From CAVXYG01 sp963706835 (lineage in GTDB: Bacteria > Actinomycetota > Actinomycetes > S36-B12 > GCA-2699445): a stretch of 64,000 nucleotides of DNA. Below the pieces are notes generated by a model. That model was not told the DNA's origin. It did no database searches and saw only the letters and a program-made list of their open reading frames with translations. The DNA lies in the NCBI GenBank assembly GCA_963706835.1, contig CAVPOB010000025.1, positions 1-64,000 on the forward strand. The letters run 5' to 3'. Shown one piece after another: positions 8,358-17,997 of this stretch (position 1 is its first letter; each line of letters opens with the position of its first letter). A program made the position numbers and the translations under genes.

Positions 8358-9299
8358 TCACCCCGACAGTGAGTCCACTGACCCCTGCTGGTGTCTGCGC
8401 CGGGCGGCCTCGATCGCGCCGGTGACAGGGGGAACCCCTAGCCGCCGCACGGCGGCTCCGGGCACGTGGCGCGCCATGGCCGCCTCGACCGCCGCGGTCA
8501 GCAGGTCGTGGCCGGGGTCGAGGACCCGGCCGGCCAGGACGACATGACACCCGCGGTCGAGTGCGAGCCGACGCACCAGACTCGCCGCCGCGGTGGCGTA
8601 GGAGTCCGCGGCCCGCTCAAGGATGTCGATGGCTACCTGGTCCCCGGCGGCCGCGACATCCCACACGTCGGGGGGCACGAGAGCGGGGCGGGCCTCGCGC
8701 CACACCATGCGGCAGTAGTCGTCGGGACCCGCGGCGCCCGAGGCGGCCAGTGCGCGCGCGGTCAGCCGGGTGTGCGGTCCGAGACCCAGGTGCGCCTGGG
8801 CCACGGCCTCGGCGGCGGCGCTCACGACGTCCGGACCGGAGCCCCACTCGCCGTGCCCGGCCCCGACGCCCAGCGTCCGGGCGGTCCGGCCGTGTGCGTC
8901 ACGTCCCACGGCCACCATCCCGGTGCCCGCGACCACGGCCACCCCGGCCGACGAAGAGAGCAGCTCGAGCACCAGGAAGGCGTCGTTGACGACGACCGCC
9001 GGGCCCGGCAGGGCGAACGAGTCGACGATCCGGACGTAGGCGGCCTCGTCGTCCGGCCAGTCCAGGCCGGCCAGGCCCCATGCACTCGCGACGACCTCGC
9101 AGGCGTCCGCCCCCGCGGTATCCAGCACCGTCTCCAGCGCGATCCGCAGCGCCGCGGCCGCGCCCGGCCAGCCCCGGGACTCGTGGTTGCCGCCGTCGGT
9201 CCGCACTGACGCCCGCACCTGTCCGGTCTGGGCGTCCACCAGCAGTGCGTCGGTCTTGGTGCCGCCCGCGTCAACCCCGAGCAGCCACTGCCCACTCAC
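8358..9299 (-). CDS. BadF/BadG-type ATPase, N-acetylglucosamine kinase-like
   Basis: 313 residues. The actin-like ATPase fold shows phosphate-1 motif LLGVDAGGTKTDALLVD (6-22), a connect motif with WGLAGLDWPDD, and phosphate-2 motif GVAVVAGTGMVAVGRD. This is the BadF/NAGK family of eukaryotic-type GlcNAc kinases, which phosphorylate an amino sugar at O6 with ATP in the cytoplasm. Its start overlaps the GH4 gene stop by four bases, so the two are translated together, and the glycosidase presumably supplies or shares its sugar. The family also contains enzyme activators, but the neighbour argues for a sugar kinase. Confidence 0.75.
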   Translation of the reverse strand: MSGQWLLGVDAGGTKTDALLVDAQTGQVRASVRTDGGNHESRGWPGAAAALRIALETVLDTAGADACEVVASAWGLAGLDWPDDEAAYVRIVDSFALPGPAVVVNDAFLVLELLSSSAGVAVVAGTGMVAVGRDAHGRTARTLGVGAGHGEWGSGPDVVSAAAEAVAQAHLGLGPHTRLTARALAASGAAGPDDYCRMVWREARPALVPPDVWDVAAAGDQVAIDILERAADSYATAAASLVRRLALDRGCHVVLAGRVLDPGHDLLTAAVEAAMARHVPGAAVRRLGVPPVTGAIEAARRRHQQGSVDSLSG

Positions 9300-10585
9300 C
9301 CGAACCCCGGCAGCCAGGCCCGGTTGGTGAGCAGCAGGTCGTCCAGGAGCGCACCGGCCGAGCCGGCATCGGGGCAGAGCGGGTGCGCGATCAGCGCGAG
9401 CCGCGCCGCGCGTCGGTCACCGGTCACCGCTGCCTCGATGGCGTACCGCTCGAAGTCCTTGACCTGGTTCGCCAGCCCTCGTACGGGCCGGTCGAGCGGT
9501 CCGGTCGGCACCGGCTCGGCGCCTTGCGGCCCAACCCGGCACGTGGTCTCCACCACCGCATCATCGGGCAGTCCGGGCAACGCCCCCCGGTTGAGGACGT
9601 TCACGACGTGTCGCGCCGGTGGCCCCGAGGGGTCGGGCGCGACGAGGTCGGCGGCCAACCGGGCAGCGGCCAGCGAGTACGACGCCCCGCCCCGCCCGGC
9701 AAGCATCACCGGATCCCAGCGTGTCGCGGGGTCGGCGTACAGCCGCAGCAGCGATGCCTCGGTCTCGGCCACGACCGAGGCCCGCGTCGGCGAGGACGCC
9801 TGTGCGGCCAGAACCCGACCGGTCTCGTAGTAGTACTGGAGGTAGGGGTTGAGCACCAGAGCGAGGTCGTCGACGAGCTGCCCGGCGAACGGCGCGTCCG
9901 GCCCGTGCCGCCACACCGTGAGCGCATCGGCGAGCCGGGGGACGCCGTTGACGCTGACCTGACGGACCCACGCCAGGTGGTTCAGGCCTACGTAGTCCAG
10001 GTCCAGGTCATCGACCCCCGCGCCGAGCCCGGCCGCCAGCCGCGTGCGCAGCACCCACGGGACGTTGCACAGTCCGACCACGCGCGGCGGATCACCTACG
10101 CCATGGGCGAGCAGCGCCTCGGTGACCATCCCGGCCGGGTTGGTGAAGTTCACCAGCCACGCGTCCGGGTCGGCATGCTCGGCCACCGCATGCTGGACTG
10201 CCAGGGCGACGGGAATGGTGCGCAGCCCCTTGGCCAGACCGCCGACGCCGGTCGTCTCCTGGCCGACGATCCCCCACCGACGCCCGAGCTCCTCGTCGCC
10301 GCAGCGGGCGCCCTGCCCGCCCACGCGGAACTGGGAGAAGACCAGCCTGGCGCCGGCCACGCCGTCGCGCAGCGAGGTCGTCGGCTCGACAGACAGCTCG
10401 GCACCGCCCTGCCCCGATCGGCTGTCGACCATCCGGCGCACGAACCCGGCGAGCACCCCGAGCCGGCGCTCGTCGACGTCGACCAACGCGAGCGAGGTCA
10501 GCGACATCCGATCGCGCAAGGCCAGCAGCCCGTCGACGAGCTCCGGGGTGTACGTCGAGCCGGCGCCGACCACCGTCGCCCTCAC
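9296..10585 (-). CDS. Glycoside hydrolase family 4, 6-phospho-beta-glucosidase-like
   Basis: 429 residues, usual length. The N-terminal NAD-binding site is VVGAGSTYTPEL (5-16), followed by NFTNPAGMV (146-154), the Mn-binding cysteine C173 in GLCNVP and H203 in GLNHLAW. GH4 enzymes cleave glycosides by an NAD/Mn-dependent oxidation-elimination route, and the TYTPEL/CN-xP/NH pattern is that of the 6-phospho-beta-glucosidase branch rather than the alpha-glucosidase branch. Coupled with the BadF-like kinase downstream (4-base overlap) and, upstream, with the MOSC remnant (4-base overlap), apparently by chance joining. No transporter is adjacent, so the source of the phosphorylated substrate is unclear. 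Confidence 0.8.
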   Translation of the reverse strand: MRATVVGAGSTYTPELVDGLLALRDRMSLTSLALVDVDERRLGVLAGFVRRMVDSRSGQGGAELSVEPTTSLRDGVAGARLVFSQFRVGGQGARCGDEELGRRWGIVGQETTGVGGLAKGLRTIPVALAVQHAVAEHADPDAWLVNFTNPAGMVTEALLAHGVGDPPRVVGLCNVPWVLRTRLAAGLGAGVDDLDLDYVGLNHLAWVRQVSVNGVPRLADALTVWRHGPDAPFAGQLVDDLALVLNPYLQYYYETGRVLAAQASSPTRASVVAETEASLLRLYADPATRWDPVMLAGRGGASYSLAAARLAADLVAPDPSGPPARHVVNVLNRGALPGLPDDAVVETTCRVGPQGAEPVPTGPLDRPVRGLANQVKDFERYAIEAAVTGDRRAARLALIAHPLCPDAGSAGALLDDLLLTNRAWLPGFG

Positions 10586-10800
10586 GAGCCGCCCCCGTCG
10601 GCGGCCGTCACGCCGTGGGCCGGCACGTCCTCGACGACGAGCTTGTCGCCCTCAGCGAAGTGGCCGCACCCGACCACCCGGAGCAGGACACCCGCGCCTC
10701 GCGCGGCCGTGAACGCGCGGGGAAACGGCGACTCGCCCATGGCCATCCCCAGCTGCCAGCACGGGGTTCGCGGCTCACTCACCTCGGGCAACACGATCAC
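10582..10800 (-). pseudogene. MOSC-domain C-terminal remnant
   Basis: 72 codons reading VSEPRTPCWQLGMAMG, then RAFTAARGAGVLLRVVGCG and HFAEGDKLVV..HGVTAADG. This is the C-terminal half of a MOSC domain (molybdenum cofactor sulfurase C-terminal; usual text: VTQPRTPCWKL...GRPGAYLRVLEPGEVRAGD), including the conserved cysteine after PRTP. The N-terminal half is missing and the frame starts inside the 3' end of the next gene. It ends in an ATGA overlap with the GH4 start, so it may still be translated as a short leader. I treat it as a truncated gene. Confidence 0.6.
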
Positions 10801-11608
10801 CGGGAAAGGAGCGGCGCAGGACGGCGTAGTACCCGGGGATCTTCTGCGGGGGATCCCCCGGGCGATGCGGGACCCCGTAGATGGTGGTGGGTCCTGCGTC
10901 CAGCACGCGCCACCCGTCGGCTCCGGGGAACGAGTCGGCGACCTCGGCGGCCCCGAAGTGTGAGGGGGCCCGCAGCCCGCCCGCCACGAGATGGCGCAGC
11001 ACGTGGGGCATCGTCAGGGGTGTCGCGCCCTGGAAGATCAGGTAGTCCAGTGGGTCGCCGGGCAGGTTGGTCTCGCACATGTACGCGGTGCCGCGCCCGC
11101 CGATCATCGCGGCGAGGTTGGCCACGACGGTGGGACGGTCCGCGGGCTCGACGACGTGCAGCACCCCACGCACGTGGACGTTGACCTCCCCGAGCTCCCC
11201 GCGCAGGTGCTCGCCCATCCCCGGCTCGGTGACATCGGCGACCCGGAAGTCCACGGTCCCCGGGCCCGGCGGGGGGTCGTCCAGCGTCTCGGCTCGAGCC
11301 CTCTGGACGGCGGCCGCGGCGTGATCTACTCCCAGCACGTGGGGGGCGTCGCGGGTCAGGGCACGGGCCTGCCGCCCGTTGCCGCACCCCAGGTCGACCA
11401 GGGGCAGGGTCAGGTCGGCATGCGCCCGCAACCGCTCGACGGCGCCGTCGAGCTCCGCGCGCTCCCCGGCGTCCCACAGGACGTCGCCCGCGGAGCCGGT
11501 GCGCTCCACCGACGACCAGTACCGCTGCCAGGCGACCTTCTGGTCCCTGGGCGCGCGCGCCGAGGCGATGACGAGCTGGGGCACGATCAGGTACTTGCGC
11601 ACCCCCAC
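10775..11608 (-). CDS. Class I SAM-dependent methyltransferase, unknown substrate
   Basis: 277 residues from GTG 11608, chosen because GGAGG lies four bases upstream; earlier codons are arginine-rich and look non-coding. Motif I is LVDLGCGNGRQA, with the acidic ribose ligand in VLGVDHAAAAV, then FRVADVTEP and a HVVEPADRPTVVANLAAMIG motif-III region. The N-terminal part (RKYLIVPQLVI, WQRYWSSVERTG) resembles actinobacterial methyltransferases of unknown substrate. The last residues overlap the MOSC remnant in another frame, so the natural C-terminus may have been replaced. Apparently monocistronic or the head of the small minus-strand cluster ending with the kinase. Confidence 0.7.
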   Translation of the reverse strand: MGVRKYLIVPQLVIASARAPRDQKVAWQRYWSSVERTGSAGDVLWDAGERAELDGAVERLRAHADLTLPLVDLGCGNGRQARALTRDAPHVLGVDHAAAAVQRARAETLDDPPPGPGTVDFRVADVTEPGMGEHLRGELGEVNVHVRGVLHVVEPADRPTVVANLAAMIGGRGTAYMCETNLPGDPLDYLIFQGATPLTMPHVLRHLVAGGLRAPSHFGAAEVADSFPGADGWRVLDAGPTTIYGVPHRPGDPPQKIPGYYAVLRRSFPGDRVARGE

Positions 11609-11921
11609 TGCCACCTCCAACCCCACCGTCGGTCCCGTCGCTGACGCCGGACCAGGGCACGACCATCGACGAACCGACAGCACGGCGGGCCTCCGCTCCA
11701 TCGAGCATTCCGACCGAAACGGGTGGTTCGTTCTATCCCGTACGAAGCACTACTGTCCACCGTCGGCGGACGACGGTCACCTCACTCACGGTGGCCATCT
11801 CGGTCGGGGTGAGCGTGAGGGGCACGGCCACATGACCGGGTGTCTGGCTGGGTCATGCCGGCGCGGGCCGCCATCGCTCCCCGGGCTGTCCAGGCCCTCC
11901 TCGGAGATGGGGCGTTGCCGG

Positions 11922-12590
11922 TCAGGCGTGGGAGAGCTGGGCGGCCCCGGGCTTCACCTCGGCCGGCTCGGGTTTGAATCCCTTGACCAATAGCCAGCCG
12001 GCCAGGAAGAGCTCGTTGAGAACGATGGGGAAGAACAGGAGCGCGGCGGGCTCGAACTGCTGGGTCAGGTCCGGGGTGCCCATCACCAGGGGGACGATCA
12101 GGGCGGCGATGGCGACCAGGCCCCAGATGGGGATGAAGGGGGGGACCAGCTCGGAGCGGAGCAGGAGGTAGTACAGGAGGACCGCTCCGAGGATGAAGAA
12201 GACGGTGTCCAGCTGACCGGCCACAGCCCGCATCGACATGATCAGCTCACCCTGGCGATCGTAGGCCGCGCCGTCCACCGCGCCTGCGTCCCGGGCGTCC
12301 TGGCTGAGACCGATGAAGCTGAGGGTCCCGATCTTGACGAGGATGAGGAACGTCGCTTCCAGGATCCGGAGCCCGACGTAGCCAAGGGCCAGGCCCGCTC
12401 CGAACTTGCTCAGGAAGGGGTAGAACAGCACCGCAATGCCGACGATCGCCACGTCGTTCAGCAGCTCGACCAGGACCCCCACCCACAGCTGGGCCCTGTC
12501 GGGATAGACGTTCAGCAGGTAATCGGATCTGTCGGTTGCATGTTCATGGCGCTCCCTCCAGCCATGGCGCCGCACGTGTCTGCGCGGCAC
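11922..12590 (-). pseudogene. DUF4386 membrane protein, 5'-truncated
   Basis: The open frame gives about 200 residues with DUF4386 text: DYLLNVYPDRAQLWVGVLVE, LLNDVAIVGIAVLFYPFL and AAYDRQGELIMSMRAVAGQL, with six hydrophobic stretches. The family normally starts with another membrane helix before this point. The best initiation site, an ATG at 12547 behind GGAGGGAG, is in a different frame and hits a stop after 11 codons, while the in-frame upstream codons are arginine/histidine-rich. So the 5' end looks lost or frameshifted. DUF4386 has no known function. If it is made from a weak internal start, the product would lack one helix. Confidence 0.6.
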
Positions 12591-12766
12591 ACCGGGCCAA
12601 TGGTTCTGTCTTCATCTCACGCCCGATGGACCGTCGACCGTAGAGGCCCATGTCACTCGTCATGCATGGCCAGGCCGCTCGACGGGTCCGATGCGGATGT
12701 CGGGGGGCCAACGTCCCGGCCATGTCGTAGGAGACGATCTTGCTCCGGAGGCATCTCTGATCTGGC

Positions 12767-14068
12767 TCACTGAGCGTCGGCGGCCGACCCGGAGGGGGCG
12801 GGGGGCGAAGCGACGCGCACCCGCACCCTGGTCACGGCGTGGCCGCTGACCTCGACGACCTCCAGCCGGAAGCCACCGATCTCGACCGCCTCCCCGGGCT
12901 GGCGCGGGATGTGCCGCAGCTCAGCAATGATCAGCCCGGCCACGGTGGTGTAGTCACCCTCGTCCGGGAGGTTGATCCGCACACCGAGGTCGGGCAGGTC
13001 GTGGATGGGGAACGACCCGGGCAGCAGCATGGCGCCGTCCGGTTCGTGCACTACGGCCTGGACGTCGCGGTCGGTCTCGTCGTAGATCTCGCCCACCACC
13101 TCCTCGACCAGGTCTTCCATCGTGACGATCCCGTCGTTGTCGCCATGCTCGTCGACCACCAGCGCGAGGTGCTGGCGGCGTTGACGCATCTGCCGCAGGG
13201 CATCCGAGACCGGCAGCGTCTCGGGCAGGAACAGCGGCTCGACGAGGTGGTCGCCGACCTCGTCCTGGGCGTCGAACAGCATCCGCAGGTGGGTCACCCC
13301 GAGCACGGTGTCGAATCCCAGCGGGCCGGTCACCGGGGCGCGGGAGTGGCCGGAGTCGACGAGCAGGCGCAGCCCGCGCGGAGCCGGCATCGTGGCCGGG
13401 ATCGACACCACCTCGCGACGGGGGACGAGGATCTCTCGCAGCGTGCGCTCGGTGATCTCGAAGGCACCGCTGATGATCGTGCGCTGTTCGGCCGAGAACT
13501 CACGCCGAGCAGTGATCATGTCGCGGATCTCCTCCACCGACAGCTCCGGGCGCGCCGCGCTTGGATCCGCGCCGGCGAGGCGGACGACGGCGTCCGTGGT
13601 CCTGCCCAGGAGCCAGATGACCGGCCGGGAGACCGAGGCGAGTAGGTCGATCATCCGGGCGACGGCCAACGCCCACGACTCGGCACGCTGCATCGCCACC
13701 CGCTTGGGCGCCAGCTCGCCGAAGACCAGCGAGAGGAAGGTCAGGGCCAGAGTGACCACCACCACGGCCACCACCCGGGCCGCGGCCCCGGTGACGGAGA
13801 ACACGCCGATCAGGGGCTCGGACAGCGACACCGCCGCGGTTGCCGAGGCCCCGAACCCGGCCAGCGTGATCGCGATCTGAATCGTTGCCAGGTAGCGGTT
13901 CGGGTCCCGGGCCAGGCGGGCCAGCGTGCGGCCGCGTTCGGACTCCTCCGCCAGGCGTCGCAGCTGGCCTTCCCGCAGCGACACCAGGGCCATCTCGCTG
14001 CCGGAGAACACGGAGTTGACCGCAATCAGGAGGACTACCAGGCTCAGTTCGGCACCGATCCCGCCCAC
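12767..14068 (-). CDS. CNNM/CBS-domain membrane protein (CorC/HlyC family)
   Basis: 433 residues. Residues 1-180 form the CNNM transmembrane domain, with the typical start SVFSGSEMALVSLREGQLRR and the LVFGELAPKRVAMQ motif. Residues about 205-335 hold a CBS pair (ILVPRREVVSIPATM; LALVVDEHGDNDGIVTMEDL), and residues 345-425 are the CorC/HlyC C-terminal domain (DYTTVAGLIIAELRHIPRQP). These proteins move or regulate Mg2+/Co2+ and are often annotated as hemolysin C. The full domain set is present with no damage. Alone on its strand; the gene to its right is divergent. Confidence 0.85.
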   Translation of the reverse strand: MGGIGAELSLVVLLIAVNSVFSGSEMALVSLREGQLRRLAEESERGRTLARLARDPNRYLATIQIAITLAGFGASATAAVSLSEPLIGVFSVTGAAARVVAVVVVTLALTFLSLVFGELAPKRVAMQRAESWALAVARMIDLLASVSRPVIWLLGRTTDAVVRLAGADPSAARPELSVEEIRDMITARREFSAEQRTIISGAFEITERTLREILVPRREVVSIPATMPAPRGLRLLVDSGHSRAPVTGPLGFDTVLGVTHLRMLFDAQDEVGDHLVEPLFLPETLPVSDALRQMRQRRQHLALVVDEHGDNDGIVTMEDLVEEVVGEIYDETDRDVQAVVHEPDGAMLLPGSFPIHDLPDLGVRINLPDEGDYTTVAGLIIAELRHIPRQPGEAVEIGGFRLEVVEVSGHAVTRVRVRVASPPAPSGSAADAQ

Positions 14069-14189
14069 CCTGTCAACTCCATCCGTCGAGTCACCGGCGG
14101 CCGGCCGGGCCGCCGGACCGAGCCCGTCGCGTGCCGATTCTCCACCCCAACCGTCCCCGCCCCAGCCCGCCCGCTGATGTCCTGGCCAG

Positions 14190-14348
14190 CGGATTCGCTG
14201 GTCGCTTGAGTGGCAGGAGCATCACCCGATCCGAGGCGAGCCGGCCGATCAGCTGGACGCGGAGGTCGGCCAGCACGAAGGCCAACCGGGTGACGTCGTG
14301 CCCGGAGTCCATCACGATCTCGATGTCCAGGTCACCGTGGTGCCAGTG
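14190..14348 (-). pseudogene. DDE transposase fragment (IS701-like)
   Basis: About 53 codons on the minus strand read GDLDIEIVMDSGHDVTRLAF, VLADLRVQLIGRLASDRVML. Actinobacterial IS701-like DDE transposases carry the block VMDSGYDVTRLAxLLxDLPVxLVGRLRSDRVM around the second catalytic aspartate, and the match is close to word-for-word. Nothing on either side continues the protein, so this is a small relic. It lies between the CNNM gene and the polysaccharide operon, and suggests that the operon was brought in, or its upstream region rearranged, by an insertion sequence. Confidence 0.6.
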
Positions 14349-14389
14349 TCCTGCTTCGCAAGACGTGCCATGGACGGGGAGATCGCTCA

Positions 14390-16252
14390 GTGGCCGAGCA
14401 GATTGTCGACCTGCGCTCAAGTGCAGGTTTGCTGCGTCAGAAGCGGCGTCTGCTGGCCCGAATCGGGGCAGTGGGGCTGGTCCTCGGTCTCGCGTACGCG
14501 ATCTTGGTGCCGACGCGTTTGGGCAGTTCAACGCTCGTCTTGCTCCCAACGCCCGCCGGCGGCCAACAGGGTGCGGGCAACAGCGAGGTCGACACGCAGG
14601 TTCTGATGGTGCTCAGCACGACGGTTCTCGAACGAGCTGGTCAGGAGATGTCGCCCGCCATGTCCGCCGAGGACGTCAAGGGGCACATCGAGGTGTCGGC
14701 CAGGACGCCTCAGCTCATCGAGATCCGGGCCGTGAGCAGCAGCGCCGGGCAGGCGCGCGCCATCTCCCAGACGGTCGCGGAGACGTTCATCGCATCGATA
14801 CGAGACACCGCTCGGCAGATCACGTCAGCCACCGTGAGTGACCTCCGCGAACGGTCCGACACGTTGGAGGCGCAGCTCACCACGCTCCAGGCCGAGGTCG
14901 ATGCCGCGTCGGTACGACAGCGGGCGGCTCCTCCGAGCTCGCCTGACGGCCGGCGTGAGGCACAGTTGCTGGCCCAGCTACGCGCTGAACAGGCCAACAC
15001 GTCCCTGCAGCTGGACAAGGTCAAAGGCGACATCTTCAACTTCTCCACGCTCGGCAGCGCCGCCCGAGCAGGGATCTCCATCGTCCAGGCGGCCTCGCCG
15101 GCCACCGGGCCACGTCTGGTGCGGCGGGCGTCCACCTTCGCGCCGCTCGGCTTCCTGATCACTGGTCTCAGCGCGGCGGTGGCCCTCCTGGTGCAAGCGC
15201 GGCGGGACCCCAGGGTCCGCACGCGAGAAGATCTGGCGGACGCCGTGGCGAGCACGGTCCTCGCCGACGTGCGCAGCAGCCCGCAGCGGTCCGTCGCCGA
15301 GTGGTCGGCTCTTCTCGAGACCAACGAGGTTGGACCGGTGGAGGCCTGGGCCTTTCGACAGGTCCTGAGGGCGGTCGTGCCCATCGAGTCACGTGGGTCG
15401 GTGCGCAAGGAGAACCCCGGTCACTCCGGACGGCTCGTGCACCCGCGCTCTCTCAGCGTCCTTTCGCTCTCCGGGGACGAGCGTGCCCTGACGATCGCAC
15501 CTCGACTCGCAGTGTTCGCCTCGTCCATGGGCATCAGGACCCGCCTGGTCGTCGCCGGGAACCGGGACGGCATGGCGCCCTTGTGGGCCGCGTGTGCCAA
15601 CTGGGGTGACTACGGCCTTCGCTCGGGACTGGTCGTGGGGGATAGCACCCGCACACGATCCATCGACACCAAGGCTAAGGATGTGGGCGCGGCCAACGAA
15701 CTGGGCGCCGAGTCGCGTCGAAACGCACAGGAGCCGGTTGGTAGATCCAACGGCCGGACGACCTCATTTGACGAAGAGATCGCCAAGCGGATCGCCGCCT
15801 TCTTCCGGAAGTGGCCGGGGCCTGCCGGGTCATCGCCGGTGCCACAACCACGCCGTGAGTCCGAGCCGCCCATTGCGGAGACTGTCACGACGCCACCGCC
15901 GGACTCGTCCACGGAATCCGAATCCGAATCCGAGCCTCACCGCATCGAGCCAGCCGTCGACCTGACGATCGTCGTGATCGCCGCCGACGGCACCGCCCCG
16001 TCGTTGAGCGGCGTCCAGGAGACAGAAGCCACGCTGCTCGCCATCGCACCCGGGGCGGCGACGACGGCAGAGCTCGCCAAGCTGGCCGTAGCCGTCGACG
16101 ACTCGGGCAGGCGGATCGACGGGATCGTTGTGGCCGACCCGGACGCCTGGGACAACACGACGGGCCGACGCGCACTCGACGAGCGGGCTCGCCAGGCCCA
16201 GCTCCCTATCCGCATGGCGGGCAGCGACTCCGTCGCGGGGAGGGTTCCGTGA
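14390..16252 (+). CDS. Wzz-like polysaccharide chain-length/co-polymerase protein with degenerate C-terminal domain
   Basis: 620 residues from GTG 14390 behind GGGGAG. A first membrane helix (about 24-42), an extracellular stretch with a coiled coil (about 150-215, DLRERSDTLEAQLTTLQAEV), and a second helix (about 237-262) give the Wzz/polysaccharide co-polymerase layout. The large cytoplasmic tail has the outline of a bacterial tyrosine-kinase domain (LSVLSLSGDERALTIAPRLA, GIRTRLVVAG) but no Walker A lysine motif and no tyrosine cluster, so it is probably not a kinase. Overlaps the next gene by four bases (GTGA). Likely sets chain length or gates export of a surface polysaccharide together with the next two proteins. 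Confidence 0.7.
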   Translation: MAEQIVDLRSSAGLLRQKRRLLARIGAVGLVLGLAYAILVPTRLGSSTLVLLPTPAGGQQGAGNSEVDTQVLMVLSTTVLERAGQEMSPAMSAEDVKGHIEVSARTPQLIEIRAVSSSAGQARAISQTVAETFIASIRDTARQITSATVSDLRERSDTLEAQLTTLQAEVDAASVRQRAAPPSSPDGRREAQLLAQLRAEQANTSLQLDKVKGDIFNFSTLGSAARAGISIVQAASPATGPRLVRRASTFAPLGFLITGLSAAVALLVQARRDPRVRTREDLADAVASTVLADVRSSPQRSVAEWSALLETNEVGPVEAWAFRQVLRAVVPIESRGSVRKENPGHSGRLVHPRSLSVLSLSGDERALTIAPRLAVFASSMGIRTRLVVAGNRDGMAPLWAACANWGDYGLRSGLVVGDSTRTRSIDTKAKDVGAANELGAESRRNAQEPVGRSNGRTTSFDEEIAKRIAAFFRKWPGPAGSSPVPQPRRESEPPIAETVTTPPPDSSTESESESEPHRIEPAVDLTIVVIAADGTAPSLSGVQETEATLLAIAPGAATTAELAKLAVAVDDSGRRIDGIVVADPDAWDNTTGRRALDERARQAQLPIRMAGSDSVAGRVP

Positions 16253-17997
16253 ATGCGAAGGACGCGACCCTGACCGGCGAACCGAGGCAGGCATCGAAGG
16301 GACCGCAGCAACCACTGCCGCAACCGCCCTCGTCACTGGCGCCGGCGCCGCCGCCTCGCGATCCCACCGCGGAGGTGTCCCCACCGTCGTGGGACGTCGG
16401 CAACGTCGCCCACCAGAGCCCCAGCGAGACGGTCAGCCCGTTCACCGCGCTGGTGAGCTTCCATTTCCTCCGCGCGGCGGTCCGCCGGCAGCTGGCTCTG
16501 TGCCTCGTGTCAGCGATGATCGGGGTCCTGCTCGGCGGCGCCTTCCTCCTCGTGGCACCCGGCAGGCACACGGCCACATCGACCCTGGTGCTCGCGCATG
16601 ATTCCCAGGTCGATCCGTCGCGCGCCATGGCGACGGACGTCGGCCTGCTCAACACCCGAATCGTCGCAGAAACTGCTATTCGGAAGCTCGGGATACAACT
16701 GGATCCGCAGGATCTCCTGGAGTCCGTCACGGCGCTCCCACCGACGTCCGACGTTCTCGAACTCACCCTGACCGCCCCGTCCGACACCGAAGCAGTCAGC
16801 CGCCTGGACGCGTTCACGACCGCCTACCTGGAGTTCCGGGCGGATCAAGTCTCGGTGCAGTCAGATGCGCTTCTCAAGGGGTACACGGACAGGATGAGCG
16901 TCCTACAAACCCAGATCGACGAGCTGAACACGCGCATCACGACACTGTCCGGACAGGGAAGCGTGGCGCAAGATCGGCTGGGGGACTCCATCACCCAGCG
17001 CTCTCAGCTCCAGAACCAGATCAGCTCGCTCCAGGAATCCGCACAGGATGTCTCCTTGCGCCGGCGGGCGCTCGTGGCAGGCAGCGAGGTCGTCGACTCG
17101 GCAATGGTCAAGCGCGTCAATTCGTTCAGACAATTTGTGATCACTGTCGTTTCCGGACTGATCGGTGGTGTAGCGCTGTGCGTCGGCGGGGTCGTGCTGC
17201 ATTCCATCCTGTCCGACCGCCTTCGGCTCCGGTTCGAGGTCGCCTCGGCGCTGGAGGCTCCGGTGACTCTCAGCGTAGGTCGACTCCGACCGTTGCCGCG
17301 CACTATGCGGCTGCTCGGGTTTCTCCCACGGGTCAGGAAAACCTCTGCCCGACGCGTGGCAGACCTGCAGCGCATGGGGCATGCGATCGAGAAGGCTCTT
17401 CCTGAGCCAGGTCATCAACAGCGCTTGGCCGTGGCCTGTGTCGAGAATAGCGATGAGGTGAGGATGGGGGTCGCCGCCGCCGCAATGGCCCTGCAGCGCG
17501 AAGGACGACCGGTTGATCTGGTCGATCTGTCCGAGGGCGGTGGCCTCGGCCCCGCCCTGGCGATGCTCGCGCACGGAAAGGACGTGGAGCGCCCACGAGT
17601 CCATCGTCCGGCGGTGATCCCGTCGCTCACGACTGGTCCGGCCGATCTCGATGCAGCATCGGGCGGCGAGGCCCTTCCTGTCGGCGACACCGGCATCTGC
17701 ATCGTCCTCGCCGACCTTGATCCGCGGATCGGCGCCGACCACCTGAAGGCGTGGACCAACCGTGTCGTGGTGGCGGTCACTGCCGGCAAGTCGAGTGTCG
17801 ACCGGATCCGGACCACCGGTGACTTGATCCGAGCGGCCGACATCCACCTCATCGGAGCCGTGCTGATTCGTACGTTGGCGGACGACGCGTCCCCGGGCAT
17901 GCGAGCGCCGCAGGCGCAATCACCCACGACTCCTGCGATAGAGCTTGTCAGGGACGCCGGATCAGGCACAGCCGTTGCGGAGTCACGGACGTCGTGA
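16249..17997 (+). CDS. Second Wzz-like protein with proline-rich N-terminus and degenerate P-loop domain
   Basis: 582 residues from the GTG in a GTGA overlap. Residues 1-60 are proline-rich. A membrane helix at about 80-105 (LALCLVSAMIGVLLGGAFLL), an outside domain with heptad-like repeats (VLQTQIDELNTRITTL; QNQISSLQESAQDV), and a second helix at about 295-318 follow. The tail (LAVACVENSDEVRMGVAAAA, ICIVLADLDPRIGADHL, VVVAVTAGKSSVDRIRTTGD) traces a ParA/BY-kinase fold in which the Walker A glycine/lysine signature is missing. Having two Wzz-like proteins side by side suggests a heteromeric co-polymerase. Overlaps the polymerase gene by four bases. Confidence 0.7.
   Translation: MNAKDATLTGEPRQASKGPQQPLPQPPSSLAPAPPPRDPTAEVSPPSWDVGNVAHQSPSETVSPFTALVSFHFLRAAVRRQLALCLVSAMIGVLLGGAFLLVAPGRHTATSTLVLAHDSQVDPSRAMATDVGLLNTRIVAETAIRKLGIQLDPQDLLESVTALPPTSDVLELTLTAPSDTEAVSRLDAFTTAYLEFRADQVSVQSDALLKGYTDRMSVLQTQIDELNTRITTLSGQGSVAQDRLGDSITQRSQLQNQISSLQESAQDVSLRRRALVAGSEVVDSAMVKRVNSFRQFVITVVSGLIGGVALCVGGVVLHSILSDRLRLRFEVASALEAPVTLSVGRLRPLPRTMRLLGFLPRVRKTSARRVADLQRMGHAIEKALPEPGHQQRLAVACVENSDEVRMGVAAAAMALQREGRPVDLVDLSEGGGLGPALAMLAHGKDVERPRVHRPAVIPSLTTGPADLDAASGGEALPVGDTGICIVLADLDPRIGADHLKAWTNRVVVAVTAGKSSVDRIRTTGDLIRAADIHLIGAVLIRTLADDASPGMRAPQAQSPTTPAIELVRDAGSGTAVAESRTS

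Noticed and set aside
11727..11746. Inverted repeat TTCGT...ACGAA upstream of the methyltransferase
   Set aside because: Only five bases per arm with a 10-base spacer; too weak to call an operator.
14390..17997. Both Wzz-like proteins considered as bacterial tyrosine kinases
   Set aside because: The tails have the overall outline, but neither shows a Walker A GxxGxGK[ST] motif nor a C-terminal tyrosine cluster.
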